DNA from: UBA1941 sp046329555 | Lineage (GTDB): Bacteria; Bacteroidota; Bacteroidia; Chitinophagales; LD1 | Length of the DNA: 64,000 nt | Assembly: GCA_046329555.1 (NCBI GenBank) | Contig: JAXLUK010000002.1 | Coordinates: 372,001-436,000 of the forward strand | Reading direction: 5' to 3' | Shown here: positions 44,354-52,705 of the stretch, one piece after another | Position numbering within the stretch: the first letter of the stretch is position 1 | Layout: each line of letters opens with the position of its first letter | The notes under the pieces: generated by a model | Databases searched by the model: none | The model's input: the letters and a program-made list of their open reading frames with translations, nothing else | What the model was told of the DNA's origin: nothing | Made by a program: the position numbers and the translations under genes

Positions 44354-47300
44354 ATGAGGTCGGTTTGTCGATTGAAAAAGTTTGGAACATATAGCGTAGC
44401 CTTACTGCTGGCGCTGGGCGCATACGATGCGGCCATGGCGCAAGCCGCCGACATGAAGTTTGGCCAAAACCGGGTGCAGTACAAAGACTTTTCATTTCAG
44501 TATTACGAAAGCGACCATTTCATCACCTATTTCTATCCCGGCGGACAAGACATTGCGAAGTATGTTATTAAATCTGCGGAAGACAACGCACAGGATATTT
44601 CCCGGCTGTTAGATTACCGTTTCAAACGGAAGATTGATATCGTGGTGTACAACAACATCCATGAACTCAATCAGACGAACATCGGCATTTTTAACCCGGA
44701 TCAGAATCAGGGCGGTACAGGAAAATTTCCGGACAATAAAATGTTCATCTATTTCAACGGTGAGCATGCGCATCTCGACAAACAAATTCGTGAAAATATC
44801 GGCAGAATTTATCTCGACAAACAACTATCCGGACAAACATTTGGGCAAGTGATTGGCAATGCATTGTTGATGAATCTGGCCGATTGGTTTAAGAAAGGAT
44901 TTGTGAGTTATATCGGAGAAAATTGGAATGCAGATATGGAAGATCGCCTTCGGGATGGCATCATGAGCGGTCGTTATAATCGGTTAAACAAATTATCACC
45001 CGAAGAAGCCGTTTTTGTAGGGCATTCCGTTTGGCATTGGATTGAAGAAGTTTACGGCAAGAATCAGGTTTCCAATGTGATGTATCTGACCAGAATCAAT
45101 CGCAGCATTGACAATGGTTTCGAATTTTCCATTGGAACAGGCCTCAATGAAACGCTGGAGAATTGGTATAAGTATTATGTAGCGCGGTTCAACGGAGAGG
45201 TTAAGTATACCATGCCGCGGGATGCAGAAACAGTTGTCAAAAAAAAGTATAAAGCCGAAACCACATATTATCAGCCGCGACTGAGCCCGAATGCCACCTA
45301 TGTAGCCTACGCCAGCAACAATCTGGGCCGTTACAAAGTGCATTTGCAGGAAATAGAAAATAATAAAACAAGGATTATCAAGCGCGGCGGATGGCGTACA
45401 ATGACGCAATGGACCGACCAAAGCTATCCTTTGATTGCCTGGGCACCAACAGGAGGTAAAGTAGCTTGTGTGTTTACCCGCCGAAATGTAAACTATCTGA
45501 TGGAGTACGAGGTGAAAACCAAGAAGAAGGAACTCTACCGATTAGAGAAATTTCAAAAGGTCTTTTCGATTAGCTATGCAGGCAACTCGAAACAAGTATT
45601 ATTATCGGCAGAACAGAAAGGGCAGACTGACATTTTTCTGTACACCATTGCCTCGCAAACCGTTCAACAAATTACGGACGATTACTTTGACGACCTCACG
45701 CCAGCATATGTAGAAGTAGATAGCATCCGCGGTGTTGTTTTTTCCAGTAACAGAACAGATGATACCCTACGCAAAGCGCGATATGAATCACAGGCGTTTG
45801 ATAAAAGCACTGATTTATTCTTTTACGATTTAGATCGGGGTGGTAATGTTTTGTACCGCATCACACAAACGCCGCATGCCAACGAAAGTTATCCACGCCC
45901 ATTTAACTCTGGACACTTCTCTTATTTAAGCGAGAAAAACGGCATTCGCAATATTTATGCGGCTCGTCTGGAAACTGTTTTCGACCACAAGCAAAACACC
46001 TTTTACTTTTTCAACAAGGATGCCAACGAAGATGATTCACTAAGTCTTCCCTTAGATGTCAATTTTGCCGATTTCTACGACACCACTATTTTACAGATTA
46101 AGCGCGTTGAACAAACCGATGTGTTTCGTATTGCCGGAAAAAGCCTTCAGCTTACTAACTTCGAAAATAACATACGCGAATACGATTTCTCACAGGAAAA
46201 AACAAAATCGCTGGAGTTGTCACTCAGCAAGGGCCGCTCGCTATTTTATCTGCGGGATGTAGAAACATCTATCCGTGGTACCGAACCACTATTCTTTACC
46301 ACCGACTATGCTAAAAAGCGCGATGGAATAACAACAGACAATGTTGTAGCTAATACTACAACTACACCCGCAGCAAGTGCCGTTGTTCCGGCACCGAAGG
46401 ACACGCCGAGGGTTGCTGCTGGTCACGACTTCCAAAGTGAGTTTGATTACGCCATTAAGTTATTTGACTGGGATAGTTCAGCCTCTCAGGTGCGCCGTGC
46501 TGAAGCAGCGGCCAGTGGTGGATACATTTTCCGTTTTTCAAAAGTGCGGCCGTACTTCGTGAAGTTTATGGTAGATAAGTTTGTTGGTCAACTAAACAAC
46601 GATCTGCTAGTGACACGCTATCAGATTTACAATCCACAGAACCCATCATATACCATGCAGCCGCTCAATGCCTTGTTTAAAGTGGGCATTACTGATTTAC
46701 TGGAAGATCACAAACTGTATGGCGGCATTACGATTCCACTGGTGGGCGCGGCAGGGTTTAACGTAAGTGATTTGGGATACTTTCTTACCTATGAAAATTT
46801 AAAACGCCGGTGGGATAAGAAGCTGACATTTTTCAGGCAGAGTGTAAGTAAGCAGGCCAGCAGTTTCGTTCCGTTTTCTGATCGTACTATTCCTTCCGGC
46901 CAATTAAATTATTCTATAAAAACCACCTATCTGGAATTGGAATTCAAGTATCCGTTTGATGTGTTTCACGCTATAAAATTGGGTGCAGCCTATAGGAATG
47001 ATCAATACGTTTACAAATCGGAAGACACATTTTCTTTACATCTTCCCAGCTACATCACCAATTGGGTTTATTTGAAAGGCGAATACATTTTTGATAACTG
47101 TATTGATGTACAAGCCAATATTCGCCGGGGTTTCAGGGCAAAGGCATTTGTTGAACTTCATAAAGAAATACCTACCAAGCCTACTGCCAGCGGCTTTCGT
47201 ATTCCGCAATGGAATAACCAGTTTTTTGTGTACGCCGGATTTGATGCGCGTTATTATATCAAATTATATAAACAATTGACTTTGGCTACACGCGTTGCCT

Positions 47301-47845
47301 TTGCCACTTCTTTAGGTAACGCCAAAATGATTCATTACTTAGGCGGACTTGATAACAGCTTGCTGGCCGTGCGTGGCGATAATAGTTCGCGAGGCACTGT
47401 TCAGATTGACCCATCCGTGAATTATGTATTTCAAACGCTTGCCACTCCGGTGCGCGGCTTTTTGCAGAGTGCGCGCTATGGTAGTAATTACGGCGTTATT
47501 AACGCGGAGTTGCGTATTCCGCTGTTTTCTATTCTGATGAACAGAACACCTAAATCAGAGTTTGTGCGCAATTTTGCATTAGTAGGTTTTTGCGATATGG
47601 GCTCGGCCTGGGAAGGCTGGAATCCGTTTGATGAACGAAATACCTATTTAACGGTTACTTATCAAAACGCCACTTCTACAGTTCGTGTGAAACAATTCCG
47701 CACACCAGTATTACTGGGAACCGGTGCCGGCCTGCGCATGTCGTTGTTGGGCTATTTCATTAAGTTCGACATGGCTTGGGGCTTAGACACAGGAGAATGG
47801 AGTAAAAAGCCAAATTACTATCTCAGTTTTGGCTACGACTTTTAG
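44354..47845 (+). CDS. TolB-like propeller fused to outer-membrane barrel
   Basis: A 1,163-residue envelope protein with a signal peptide ending near A-M-A-Q-A. Residues 45-300 resemble a gluzincin-like peptidase domain in position (V-V-Y-N-N-I-H-E-L-N-Q, F-V-G-H-S-V-W-H-W-I-E-E-V-Y-G) but without HExxH. Residues 300-560 hold TolB/PD40-type propeller blades (Y-Y-Q-P-R-L-S-P-N-A-T-Y-V-A-Y, P-L-I-A-W-A-P-T-G-G-K-V-A-C). From about 760 to the end, alternating amphipathic strands and a final Phe suggest an Omp85-like barrel (Y-G-V-I-N-A-E-L-R-I-P-L-F, G-T-G-A-G-L-R-M-S). Related long proteins occur widely in Bacteroidota; the role is unknown but likely in outer-membrane assembly or transport. Confidence 0.8.
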   Translation: MRSVCRLKKFGTYSVALLLALGAYDAAMAQAADMKFGQNRVQYKDFSFQYYESDHFITYFYPGGQDIAKYVIKSAEDNAQDISRLLDYRFKRKIDIVVYNNIHELNQTNIGIFNPDQNQGGTGKFPDNKMFIYFNGEHAHLDKQIRENIGRIYLDKQLSGQTFGQVIGNALLMNLADWFKKGFVSYIGENWNADMEDRLRDGIMSGRYNRLNKLSPEEAVFVGHSVWHWIEEVYGKNQVSNVMYLTRINRSIDNGFEFSIGTGLNETLENWYKYYVARFNGEVKYTMPRDAETVVKKKYKAETTYYQPRLSPNATYVAYASNNLGRYKVHLQEIENNKTRIIKRGGWRTMTQWTDQSYPLIAWAPTGGKVACVFTRRNVNYLMEYEVKTKKKELYRLEKFQKVFSISYAGNSKQVLLSAEQKGQTDIFLYTIASQTVQQITDDYFDDLTPAYVEVDSIRGVVFSSNRTDDTLRKARYESQAFDKSTDLFFYDLDRGGNVLYRITQTPHANESYPRPFNSGHFSYLSEKNGIRNIYAARLETVFDHKQNTFYFFNKDANEDDSLSLPLDVNFADFYDTTILQIKRVEQTDVFRIAGKSLQLTNFENNIREYDFSQEKTKSLELSLSKGRSLFYLRDVETSIRGTEPLFFTTDYAKKRDGITTDNVVANTTTTPAASAVVPAPKDTPRVAAGHDFQSEFDYAIKLFDWDSSASQVRRAEAAASGGYIFRFSKVRPYFVKFMVDKFVGQLNNDLLVTRYQIYNPQNPSYTMQPLNALFKVGITDLLEDHKLYGGITIPLVGAAGFNVSDLGYFLTYENLKRRWDKKLTFFRQSVSKQASSFVPFSDRTIPSGQLNYSIKTTYLELEFKYPFDVFHAIKLGAAYRNDQYVYKSEDTFSLHLPSYITNWVYLKGEYIFDNCIDVQANIRRGFRAKAFVELHKEIPTKPTASGFRIPQWNNQFFVYAGFDARYYIKLYKQLTLATRVAFATSLGNAKMIHYLGGLDNSLLAVRGDNSSRGTVQIDPSVNYVFQTLATPVRGFLQSARYGSNYGVINAELRIPLFSILMNRTPKSEFVRNFALVGFCDMGSAWEGWNPFDERNTYLTVTYQNATSTVRVKQFRTPVLLGTGAGLRMSLLGYFIKFDMAWGLDTGEWSKKPNYYLSFGYDF

Positions 47846-47864
47846 GAGGCTAAGCGCATCTTAA

Positions 47865-49574
47865 TTATCTGAATAGAACAACATTTCCTGTTTTGTATTG
47901 TACCTCCTGATTCAGAAAACGGTACGTCAATACATAGTGATAGGTTTCGGAAGGACAAGGAACACCATGAAACGAGCCATCCCATTCGGTTTCAACATCG
48001 CTGGATTGAAAGATTAACTGGCCCCAACGATTAAACAGTGCTACATGAAAACTATCTGGCCTGCAAATGGAGGCCACTCGCCAGATGTCATTTTTACCAT
48101 CCCCATTAACACTAAAAGCGTCCGGTATTTTCAAATCGCAATCTTTCTGCAGCGAATCGCAAGTTAAGCTTACACGAACCGCCAACGTTAGGGTATCGGG
48201 ATGGCAAAGTTGCTGACTTACGGCTTGCACATTGTATAATCCCGCGTTACTGAAAGTATGGGTAATGTCAGGGCCGCCTGTTTCTTCGATGCCATCTTCA
48301 AACTTCCACAAAACTTGCTGTGCCAACTGATTTGGCCTCAGTTGGAATGTTATTGGCACACCAACGCAAACCGGCTGACTGATAAGAATAGTTCGGCGTG
48401 AGTTGGTAACAGTATCGTAATTCGGAACAAATTGAGGCAAACCAAAAAAGCCTGTGGTTGGTGACAATCCGATATCAGGGAGTAGTATGGCTTTATCAAT
48501 AAAGTTACATGCCAATCCCGGGCTATCCGGTTTGGAAATCGCCGAAAGCCATTGTTCGTTGTTAACTGAAAGATAGATCTTGCCATCCGGAGCCTTTTGC
48601 AGCGCACCTACACAAGAAAAATTTGCCGAACTACTCACGCCAACAACAACGGGTGCGGTAATCTGACTGGAAGCATCTATGGTGCATTGAAACACCCCTC
48701 CAGCAAAAGAGGCCTGTTCATATACGCTATAATACAACCGGTTGCTACTGAATGCGACTCCGTACGGACGACCAACCGTTGCCAGTGTCTTAGCATTTGA
48801 CACTGCGCCACTACATCTGTCAAAGTCGAGCACTTCAATTTTGTCTCTTGAATAGATAGCCACCGCTAACTTACTGCCATCCTCATTAAACGACATACAC
48901 CCGATAGTGCCGTCTCCATCAACTTGTTGAACCGTATCATGAATGGATCCCACCATACTTTCTACCGGAACCGCACTTATGCCAGCTTTCGTTACTTCAT
49001 AAGCTTTATAAACCGCATTACCACGCTCATGCATCATCACCCAATACCCTGTAGCATCAGCATTGTAAGTTACCGACAGTCGCTCGGTGGCATTTCCCTG
49101 TATCCAAACGTTCTTTCGTAAGGTATCTACATCTCCTAAACCATTATTTAAACTGAGGTCTACTACAGAGTAGCGAAAGCCATGCCCCGTGCCACCCGCG
49201 GTCTCATCTACCGTAAACACATAATACTTCCTTAGCTGCTCAGGATACGGAACGATTAGCACGCCTTGAGTACTGGAAGTACCCAATCCCGACAACAAAC
49301 CACTCCCATTAGGCATAATCTGGTGCGTCCGGTCCCAGATCTTTAATCCATCAGTATAAAACAGCAAATCTCCGTTATTCTGATCAGAAACGGTGGCACA
49401 TCCCTCGATCACAACCATAGACGAATTGGTTAATGCAACCGGGCCGCTGGCATCAAAACGAACGGCTGCGCGATTTCCAAAGTACCAATACCTATTTTGC
49501 TTTTGTGCAAGAGTCTTCCAGGTGAAACAAATTACGCCTATAAGAACAAAACAAACTACCCGAAAGTTTCGCAT
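47865..49574 (-). CDS. Secreted protein with PKD domain and T9SS type B (gliding-type) C-terminus
   Basis: A 569-residue protein with a signal peptide (V-C-F-V-L-I-G-V-I-C-F-T-W-K-T-L-A-Q). The N-terminal 370 residues form a propeller-like domain (starting W-Y-F-G-N-R-A-A-V-R-F, with F-N-E-D-G-S-K-L-A-V-A and K-A-P-D-G-K-I-Y-L-S-V-N) that is usual in this phylum. A PKD domain follows (V-L-W-K-F-E-D-G, T-F-S-N-A-G-L-Y-N-V). The end is the type B T9SS/CHU_C domain: I-P-D-A-F-S-V-N-G-D-G-K-N-D, F-N-R-W-G-Q-L-I-F, W-D-G-S-F-H-G. It is secreted or surface-attached by T9SS; function unknown. Confidence 0.88.
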   Translation of the reverse strand: MRNFRVVCFVLIGVICFTWKTLAQKQNRYWYFGNRAAVRFDASGPVALTNSSMVVIEGCATVSDQNNGDLLFYTDGLKIWDRTHQIMPNGSGLLSGLGTSSTQGVLIVPYPEQLRKYYVFTVDETAGGTGHGFRYSVVDLSLNNGLGDVDTLRKNVWIQGNATERLSVTYNADATGYWVMMHERGNAVYKAYEVTKAGISAVPVESMVGSIHDTVQQVDGDGTIGCMSFNEDGSKLAVAIYSRDKIEVLDFDRCSGAVSNAKTLATVGRPYGVAFSSNRLYYSVYEQASFAGGVFQCTIDASSQITAPVVVGVSSSANFSCVGALQKAPDGKIYLSVNNEQWLSAISKPDSPGLACNFIDKAILLPDIGLSPTTGFFGLPQFVPNYDTVTNSRRTILISQPVCVGVPITFQLRPNQLAQQVLWKFEDGIEETGGPDITHTFSNAGLYNVQAVSQQLCHPDTLTLAVRVSLTCDSLQKDCDLKIPDAFSVNGDGKNDIWRVASICRPDSFHVALFNRWGQLIFQSSDVETEWDGSFHGVPCPSETYHYVLTYRFLNQEVQYKTGNVVLFR

Positions 49575-49670
49575 GGTAAAACAACAATATACAAACCAAA
49601 TAGTTTATCGTGTTATTGTTGATATAATTTGACAATTTGATGAAACTACGTTGCTGCAATTTAACGCAAT

Positions 49671-49705
49671 AAAAAAGCCATCCGCCGCTATGGCAACGAA
49701 TGGCT
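49671..49705 (-). terminator. Terminator of the minus-strand run ending with the coiled-coil gene
   Basis: Read on the minus strand, a stem A-G-C-C-A-T-x-C-G / C-G-x-A-T-G-G-C-T with a 12-base loop is followed by six T. It lies 20 bases after the stop of the gene at 49726-50409. Confidence 0.75.
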
Positions 49706-49725
49706 ATTGTTTTGACTAGTAACTA

Positions 49726-50409
49726 TTACTTAATATTATTCAGCTTTTCATTAACGGCTTTAACTGCTTCGATCTGCTTATCTAAATCGGCCTTGCTCTT
49801 TGTTTGCATATCCTTGGCTTTAACGATATTCTCCTCCTCGTTTTTGATTTTCTTTTGCAACTCTTCAATATCGCGTTTGTGAGAAGTAATGCGATCTTCC
49901 GCTGTTTTTTGATCTTTCACAAAACCATCAAAAGTTTTCTGAAATGAATTTTGCTGAGAAACCGCCTTTTCTACTTCCTTCTTTACTGCTGCTTTATATT
50001 CAGAAACTCCAAAATCGTGCATCATCTTCTGAATTGCCACACTTTTATCAGGATCCGTTTTAGGGGCAATGTCAACATCGCCATCAGTAAACCACGCGGT
50101 TAACTGAACCCCTTCTGGTGTTTCGACCATCTTACTCACAATAGTGAATGGATTTGGGGTGATATTGGTATTCACAGCCCCAACCAACTTCAATTCGCCC
50201 TTAACTTCTTCAATTTTTCCTTTAGAATCTTTTTTAATGAACTTTTTCCAGTCGTCCATCACATCTTTCATGGAATTTTGCGGAATCACCATAACAAAGG
50301 CAGGCTTGGTACCCTGGCTATTTTCCTTATCCTGAGGTTCCACATTAATTTCTTTTTGTGCTGTTGCCAGCAAGGGCAGCAAGGCTGCCGCGAGGAGTAG
50401 TTTTTTCAT
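49726..50409 (-). CDS. Periplasmic coiled-coil hypothetical protein
   Basis: A 227-residue protein with a signal peptide (M-K-K-L-L-L-A-A-A-L-L-P-L-L-A-T-A-Q). The first half (30-130) is a small alpha/beta domain (P-A-F-V-M-V-I-P-Q-N-S-M, V-Q-L-T-A-W-F-T-D-G-D-V-D-I). The second half (about 150-227) is a long Lys/Glu-rich coiled coil with heptads such as I-E-E-L-Q-K-K-I-K-N-E-E-E-N-I-V. No family is recognised. It follows the ABC permease gene by 57 bases and ends the minus-strand run at a terminator. Confidence 0.75.
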   Translation of the reverse strand: MKKLLLAAALLPLLATAQKEINVEPQDKENSQGTKPAFVMVIPQNSMKDVMDDWKKFIKKDSKGKIEEVKGELKLVGAVNTNITPNPFTIVSKMVETPEGVQLTAWFTDGDVDIAPKTDPDKSVAIQKMMHDFGVSEYKAAVKKEVEKAVSQQNSFQKTFDGFVKDQKTAEDRITSHKRDIEELQKKIKNEEENIVKAKDMQTKSKADLDKQIEAVKAVNEKLNNIK

Positions 50410-50466
50410 AGTTTAAATTTCAATATTGTTTTCAAATGATGTGCCAAAGCAGTTGCGAGTTTAAAT

Positions 50467-51780
50467 TCATTTGCTAAAAATCCACCGGGCGATTTCCATA
50501 AATGTGGTTTTCTTGCCATACATCAGGATTCCGGTTCGATACACCTTCGCAGCTACCCATGAACAAAATACAAATCCGCCAATCAGCAAAGCCACGGATA
50601 GCGTCACCTGCCACCACGGCGGGCTAAACGGCATCAACGCTGGCATAATGATGGGTGAGCTAAATGGAATCAATGACGCCCAAAAGGTGAGGTTCCCTTC
50701 AGGCTGGCTTAGGGTATTCATTAAAATGATGATTGAGATAATTATCGGCATCATGATTGGCAGGGTGAGCGATTGCGAATCTGTTTCATCGCCCGCTGCT
50801 GCCCCCACAGCTGCAAACAACGAACCATATAAAAAGAAACCACCCAGAAAATAAATAATGAAAACGGCAATCACCGGCTTCCAATGAATGGCCGATAGTC
50901 CCCGAATCAAGGAGGCAATTTCATCGGGATCCACATTACTTCCTTGCAACTGCCCTGCCGAAATATTCGACGTATGCGGCATGGTGATACCAAGTACAGG
51001 CAATAACAAAAAATTCGTCAGCATAATCATCACGCCCCATAAAAAGAACTGGGTTAAACCTACTGCGCCAATACCTATAATCTTCGCCATCATCAACTGT
51101 AGCGGTTTTACGCTACTCACCAAAACTTCCATGATACGATTCGACTTTTCTTCAACTACGCCTTTCATAATCATGGTGCCGTAAATGATTAAAGTAATAT
51201 AAATCGCAAATCCCAGCACGTATCCCAACACTGCGCCAGCCTCGGCGCCAGCATCATTTTGCCGCGTATCGCTAACGCGTAAAAAATCAAGTTTTACTTC
51301 CTGATTCAAGTCTTCCAATTGCGCCTTGTCTATATGCCACTGCGCTGCGCGCAGGTGCTGAATTTGCTCTGAAAAAGTTTTATTCACGAACGATTGAGCC
51401 ATAATTCCAACACCCTTGGCCGACATATAACGTATGCTGACACGGCGTGGGTTTTCGATATCAAAAGTTGCTGGAATAGCTACCAGCGCATCGTACTTGG
51501 GATGTTCTGCTGCTAATCCGCGTTCGATGCCGTTAGCATTATTTTCTTTATGAAAGATGATGCTACCATCAGGTGCATCGGCGAACACCGCGTCCTTAAA
51601 CAAGCCAGAATCGTCAACAATGGCTACATGCTTCACGCTGCTGCTGTAGGTAGATAAAAGTACCGACGACAACATTAGGGCAATAAAACCTAGCGGCGCC
51701 AGAAGCGTAGTAACCAAGAACGATTTCTTGCGTACGCGCGTGATATACTCGCGGCGGATAATAATCCAAATTTTACCCAT
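50467..51780 (-). CDS. ABC-2 type permease (NatB-like)
   Basis: A 437-residue membrane subunit of an ABC exporter, started at the ATG at 51780 (M-G-K-I-W-I-I-I-R-R-E-Y). It has one N-terminal membrane helix (about 22-44), a large extracytoplasmic domain (50-180) and five or six helices from about 190, including G-V-V-E-E-K-S-N-R-I-M-E-V-L-V-S-S-V, which is the family signature. It resembles NatB/YhaP-type permeases, for which Na+ or peptide-like export has been proposed in other bacteria. The start overlaps the stop of the ATPase gene by eight bases, so the two subunits are co-translated. Confidence 0.88.
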   Translation of the reverse strand: MGKIWIIIRREYITRVRKKSFLVTTLLAPLGFIALMLSSVLLSTYSSSVKHVAIVDDSGLFKDAVFADAPDGSIIFHKENNANGIERGLAAEHPKYDALVAIPATFDIENPRRVSIRYMSAKGVGIMAQSFVNKTFSEQIQHLRAAQWHIDKAQLEDLNQEVKLDFLRVSDTRQNDAGAEAGAVLGYVLGFAIYITLIIYGTMIMKGVVEEKSNRIMEVLVSSVKPLQLMMAKIIGIGAVGLTQFFLWGVMIMLTNFLLLPVLGITMPHTSNISAGQLQGSNVDPDEIASLIRGLSAIHWKPVIAVFIIYFLGGFFLYGSLFAAVGAAAGDETDSQSLTLPIMMPIIISIIILMNTLSQPEGNLTFWASLIPFSSPIIMPALMPFSPPWWQVTLSVALLIGGFVFCSWVAAKVYRTGILMYGKKTTFMEIARWIFSK

Positions 51781-52669
51781 GACTTTGATTAACGGCAGTA
51801 ATGAAAATATCATCAAGACCGGGCAATAGCTCATCGAACGAGCGCACCGCTAACTGATGATCGATAAAATAGCGCAACATATCGTTGCCTTCGCCCTTGG
51901 TTTTTACGATAACTTCTCCGGAGTGAACAGCAACAGGCATGAACTGCGCATTGAAATCTGTCGGCAATTCGCCATCAAACCGAATCCGGAATTTATTCTC
52001 TTTAAATTGTTGCTTCAGCTCCATAACACCGCCTTCCAGAATCTTCCTTCCCTGATTAATCAGTACGATACTATCGCAGATTTCTTCCACCTGCTCCATG
52101 CGGTGCGTGGAGAAAATAATGGTACAGCCCCGCTGTTTCAATTCAAAAATTTCGGTTTCAATCAGCTTGGCATTGATGGGATCTAGCCCTGAAAAGGGTT
52201 CGTCTAAAATCAGCAACTCAGGCTCATGCACTACGGTGGCGATAAACTGAATTTTCTGGGCCATGCCTTTACTTAACTCTTCAATCTTTTTGTTTCGCCA
52301 ATCGGTAATTTGCAGCTTCTCCATCCAAAAATTAACCCGTTGTGCCGCGGCTGCGGATGACAATCCCTTTAATCTGGCCAGATAGATAAGATGCTCATAC
52401 ACCTTCATCGTTTTATACAATCCCCTTTCTTCGGGCATATATCCGATACGTTCGTTGTGTTCAGGTTTTAATTTTTCTTCATTGAATTGAATGAAGCCAC
52501 TATCTGGATAGATGATTTGCGTAATCATCCGGATGATGGTAGTTTTCCCAGCGCCATTCGGCCCCAGTAATCCAAAAATCGCCCCCTTAGGAATGGCAAA
52601 ACTGACATCTTTAGATGCCTCGTAATTTCCGTAGGTTTTTCCGATATGCGATAGGGATAATTGATTCAT
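51773..52669 (-). CDS. ABC transporter ATP-binding protein (NatA-like)
   Basis: A 298-residue ATPase subunit. Walker A is L-L-G-P-N-G-A-G-K-T-T-I at about 34-45, the signature is L-S-K-G-M-A-Q-K-I near 136-144, Walker B L-L-I-L-D-E-P-F-S-G-L-D follows, and the H-loop is F-S-T-H-R-M-E-Q. The ~80-residue C-terminal extension is usual in the NatA/YhaQ branch. It pairs with the downstream overlapping permease. A TACCTTTA box ends four bases before the start codon, so it may have its own nearly leaderless promoter as well as reading from upstream. Confidence 0.92.
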   Translation of the reverse strand: MNQLSLSHIGKTYGNYEASKDVSFAIPKGAIFGLLGPNGAGKTTIIRMITQIIYPDSGFIQFNEEKLKPEHNERIGYMPEERGLYKTMKVYEHLIYLARLKGLSSAAAAQRVNFWMEKLQITDWRNKKIEELSKGMAQKIQFIATVVHEPELLILDEPFSGLDPINAKLIETEIFELKQRGCTIIFSTHRMEQVEEICDSIVLINQGRKILEGGVMELKQQFKENKFRIRFDGELPTDFNAQFMPVAVHSGEVIVKTKGEGNDMLRYFIDHQLAVRSFDELLPGLDDIFITAVNQSHG

Positions 52670-52705
52670 GCCCTAAAGGTAGTAAAAGCTGTAGCGGTTA
52701 CCACA

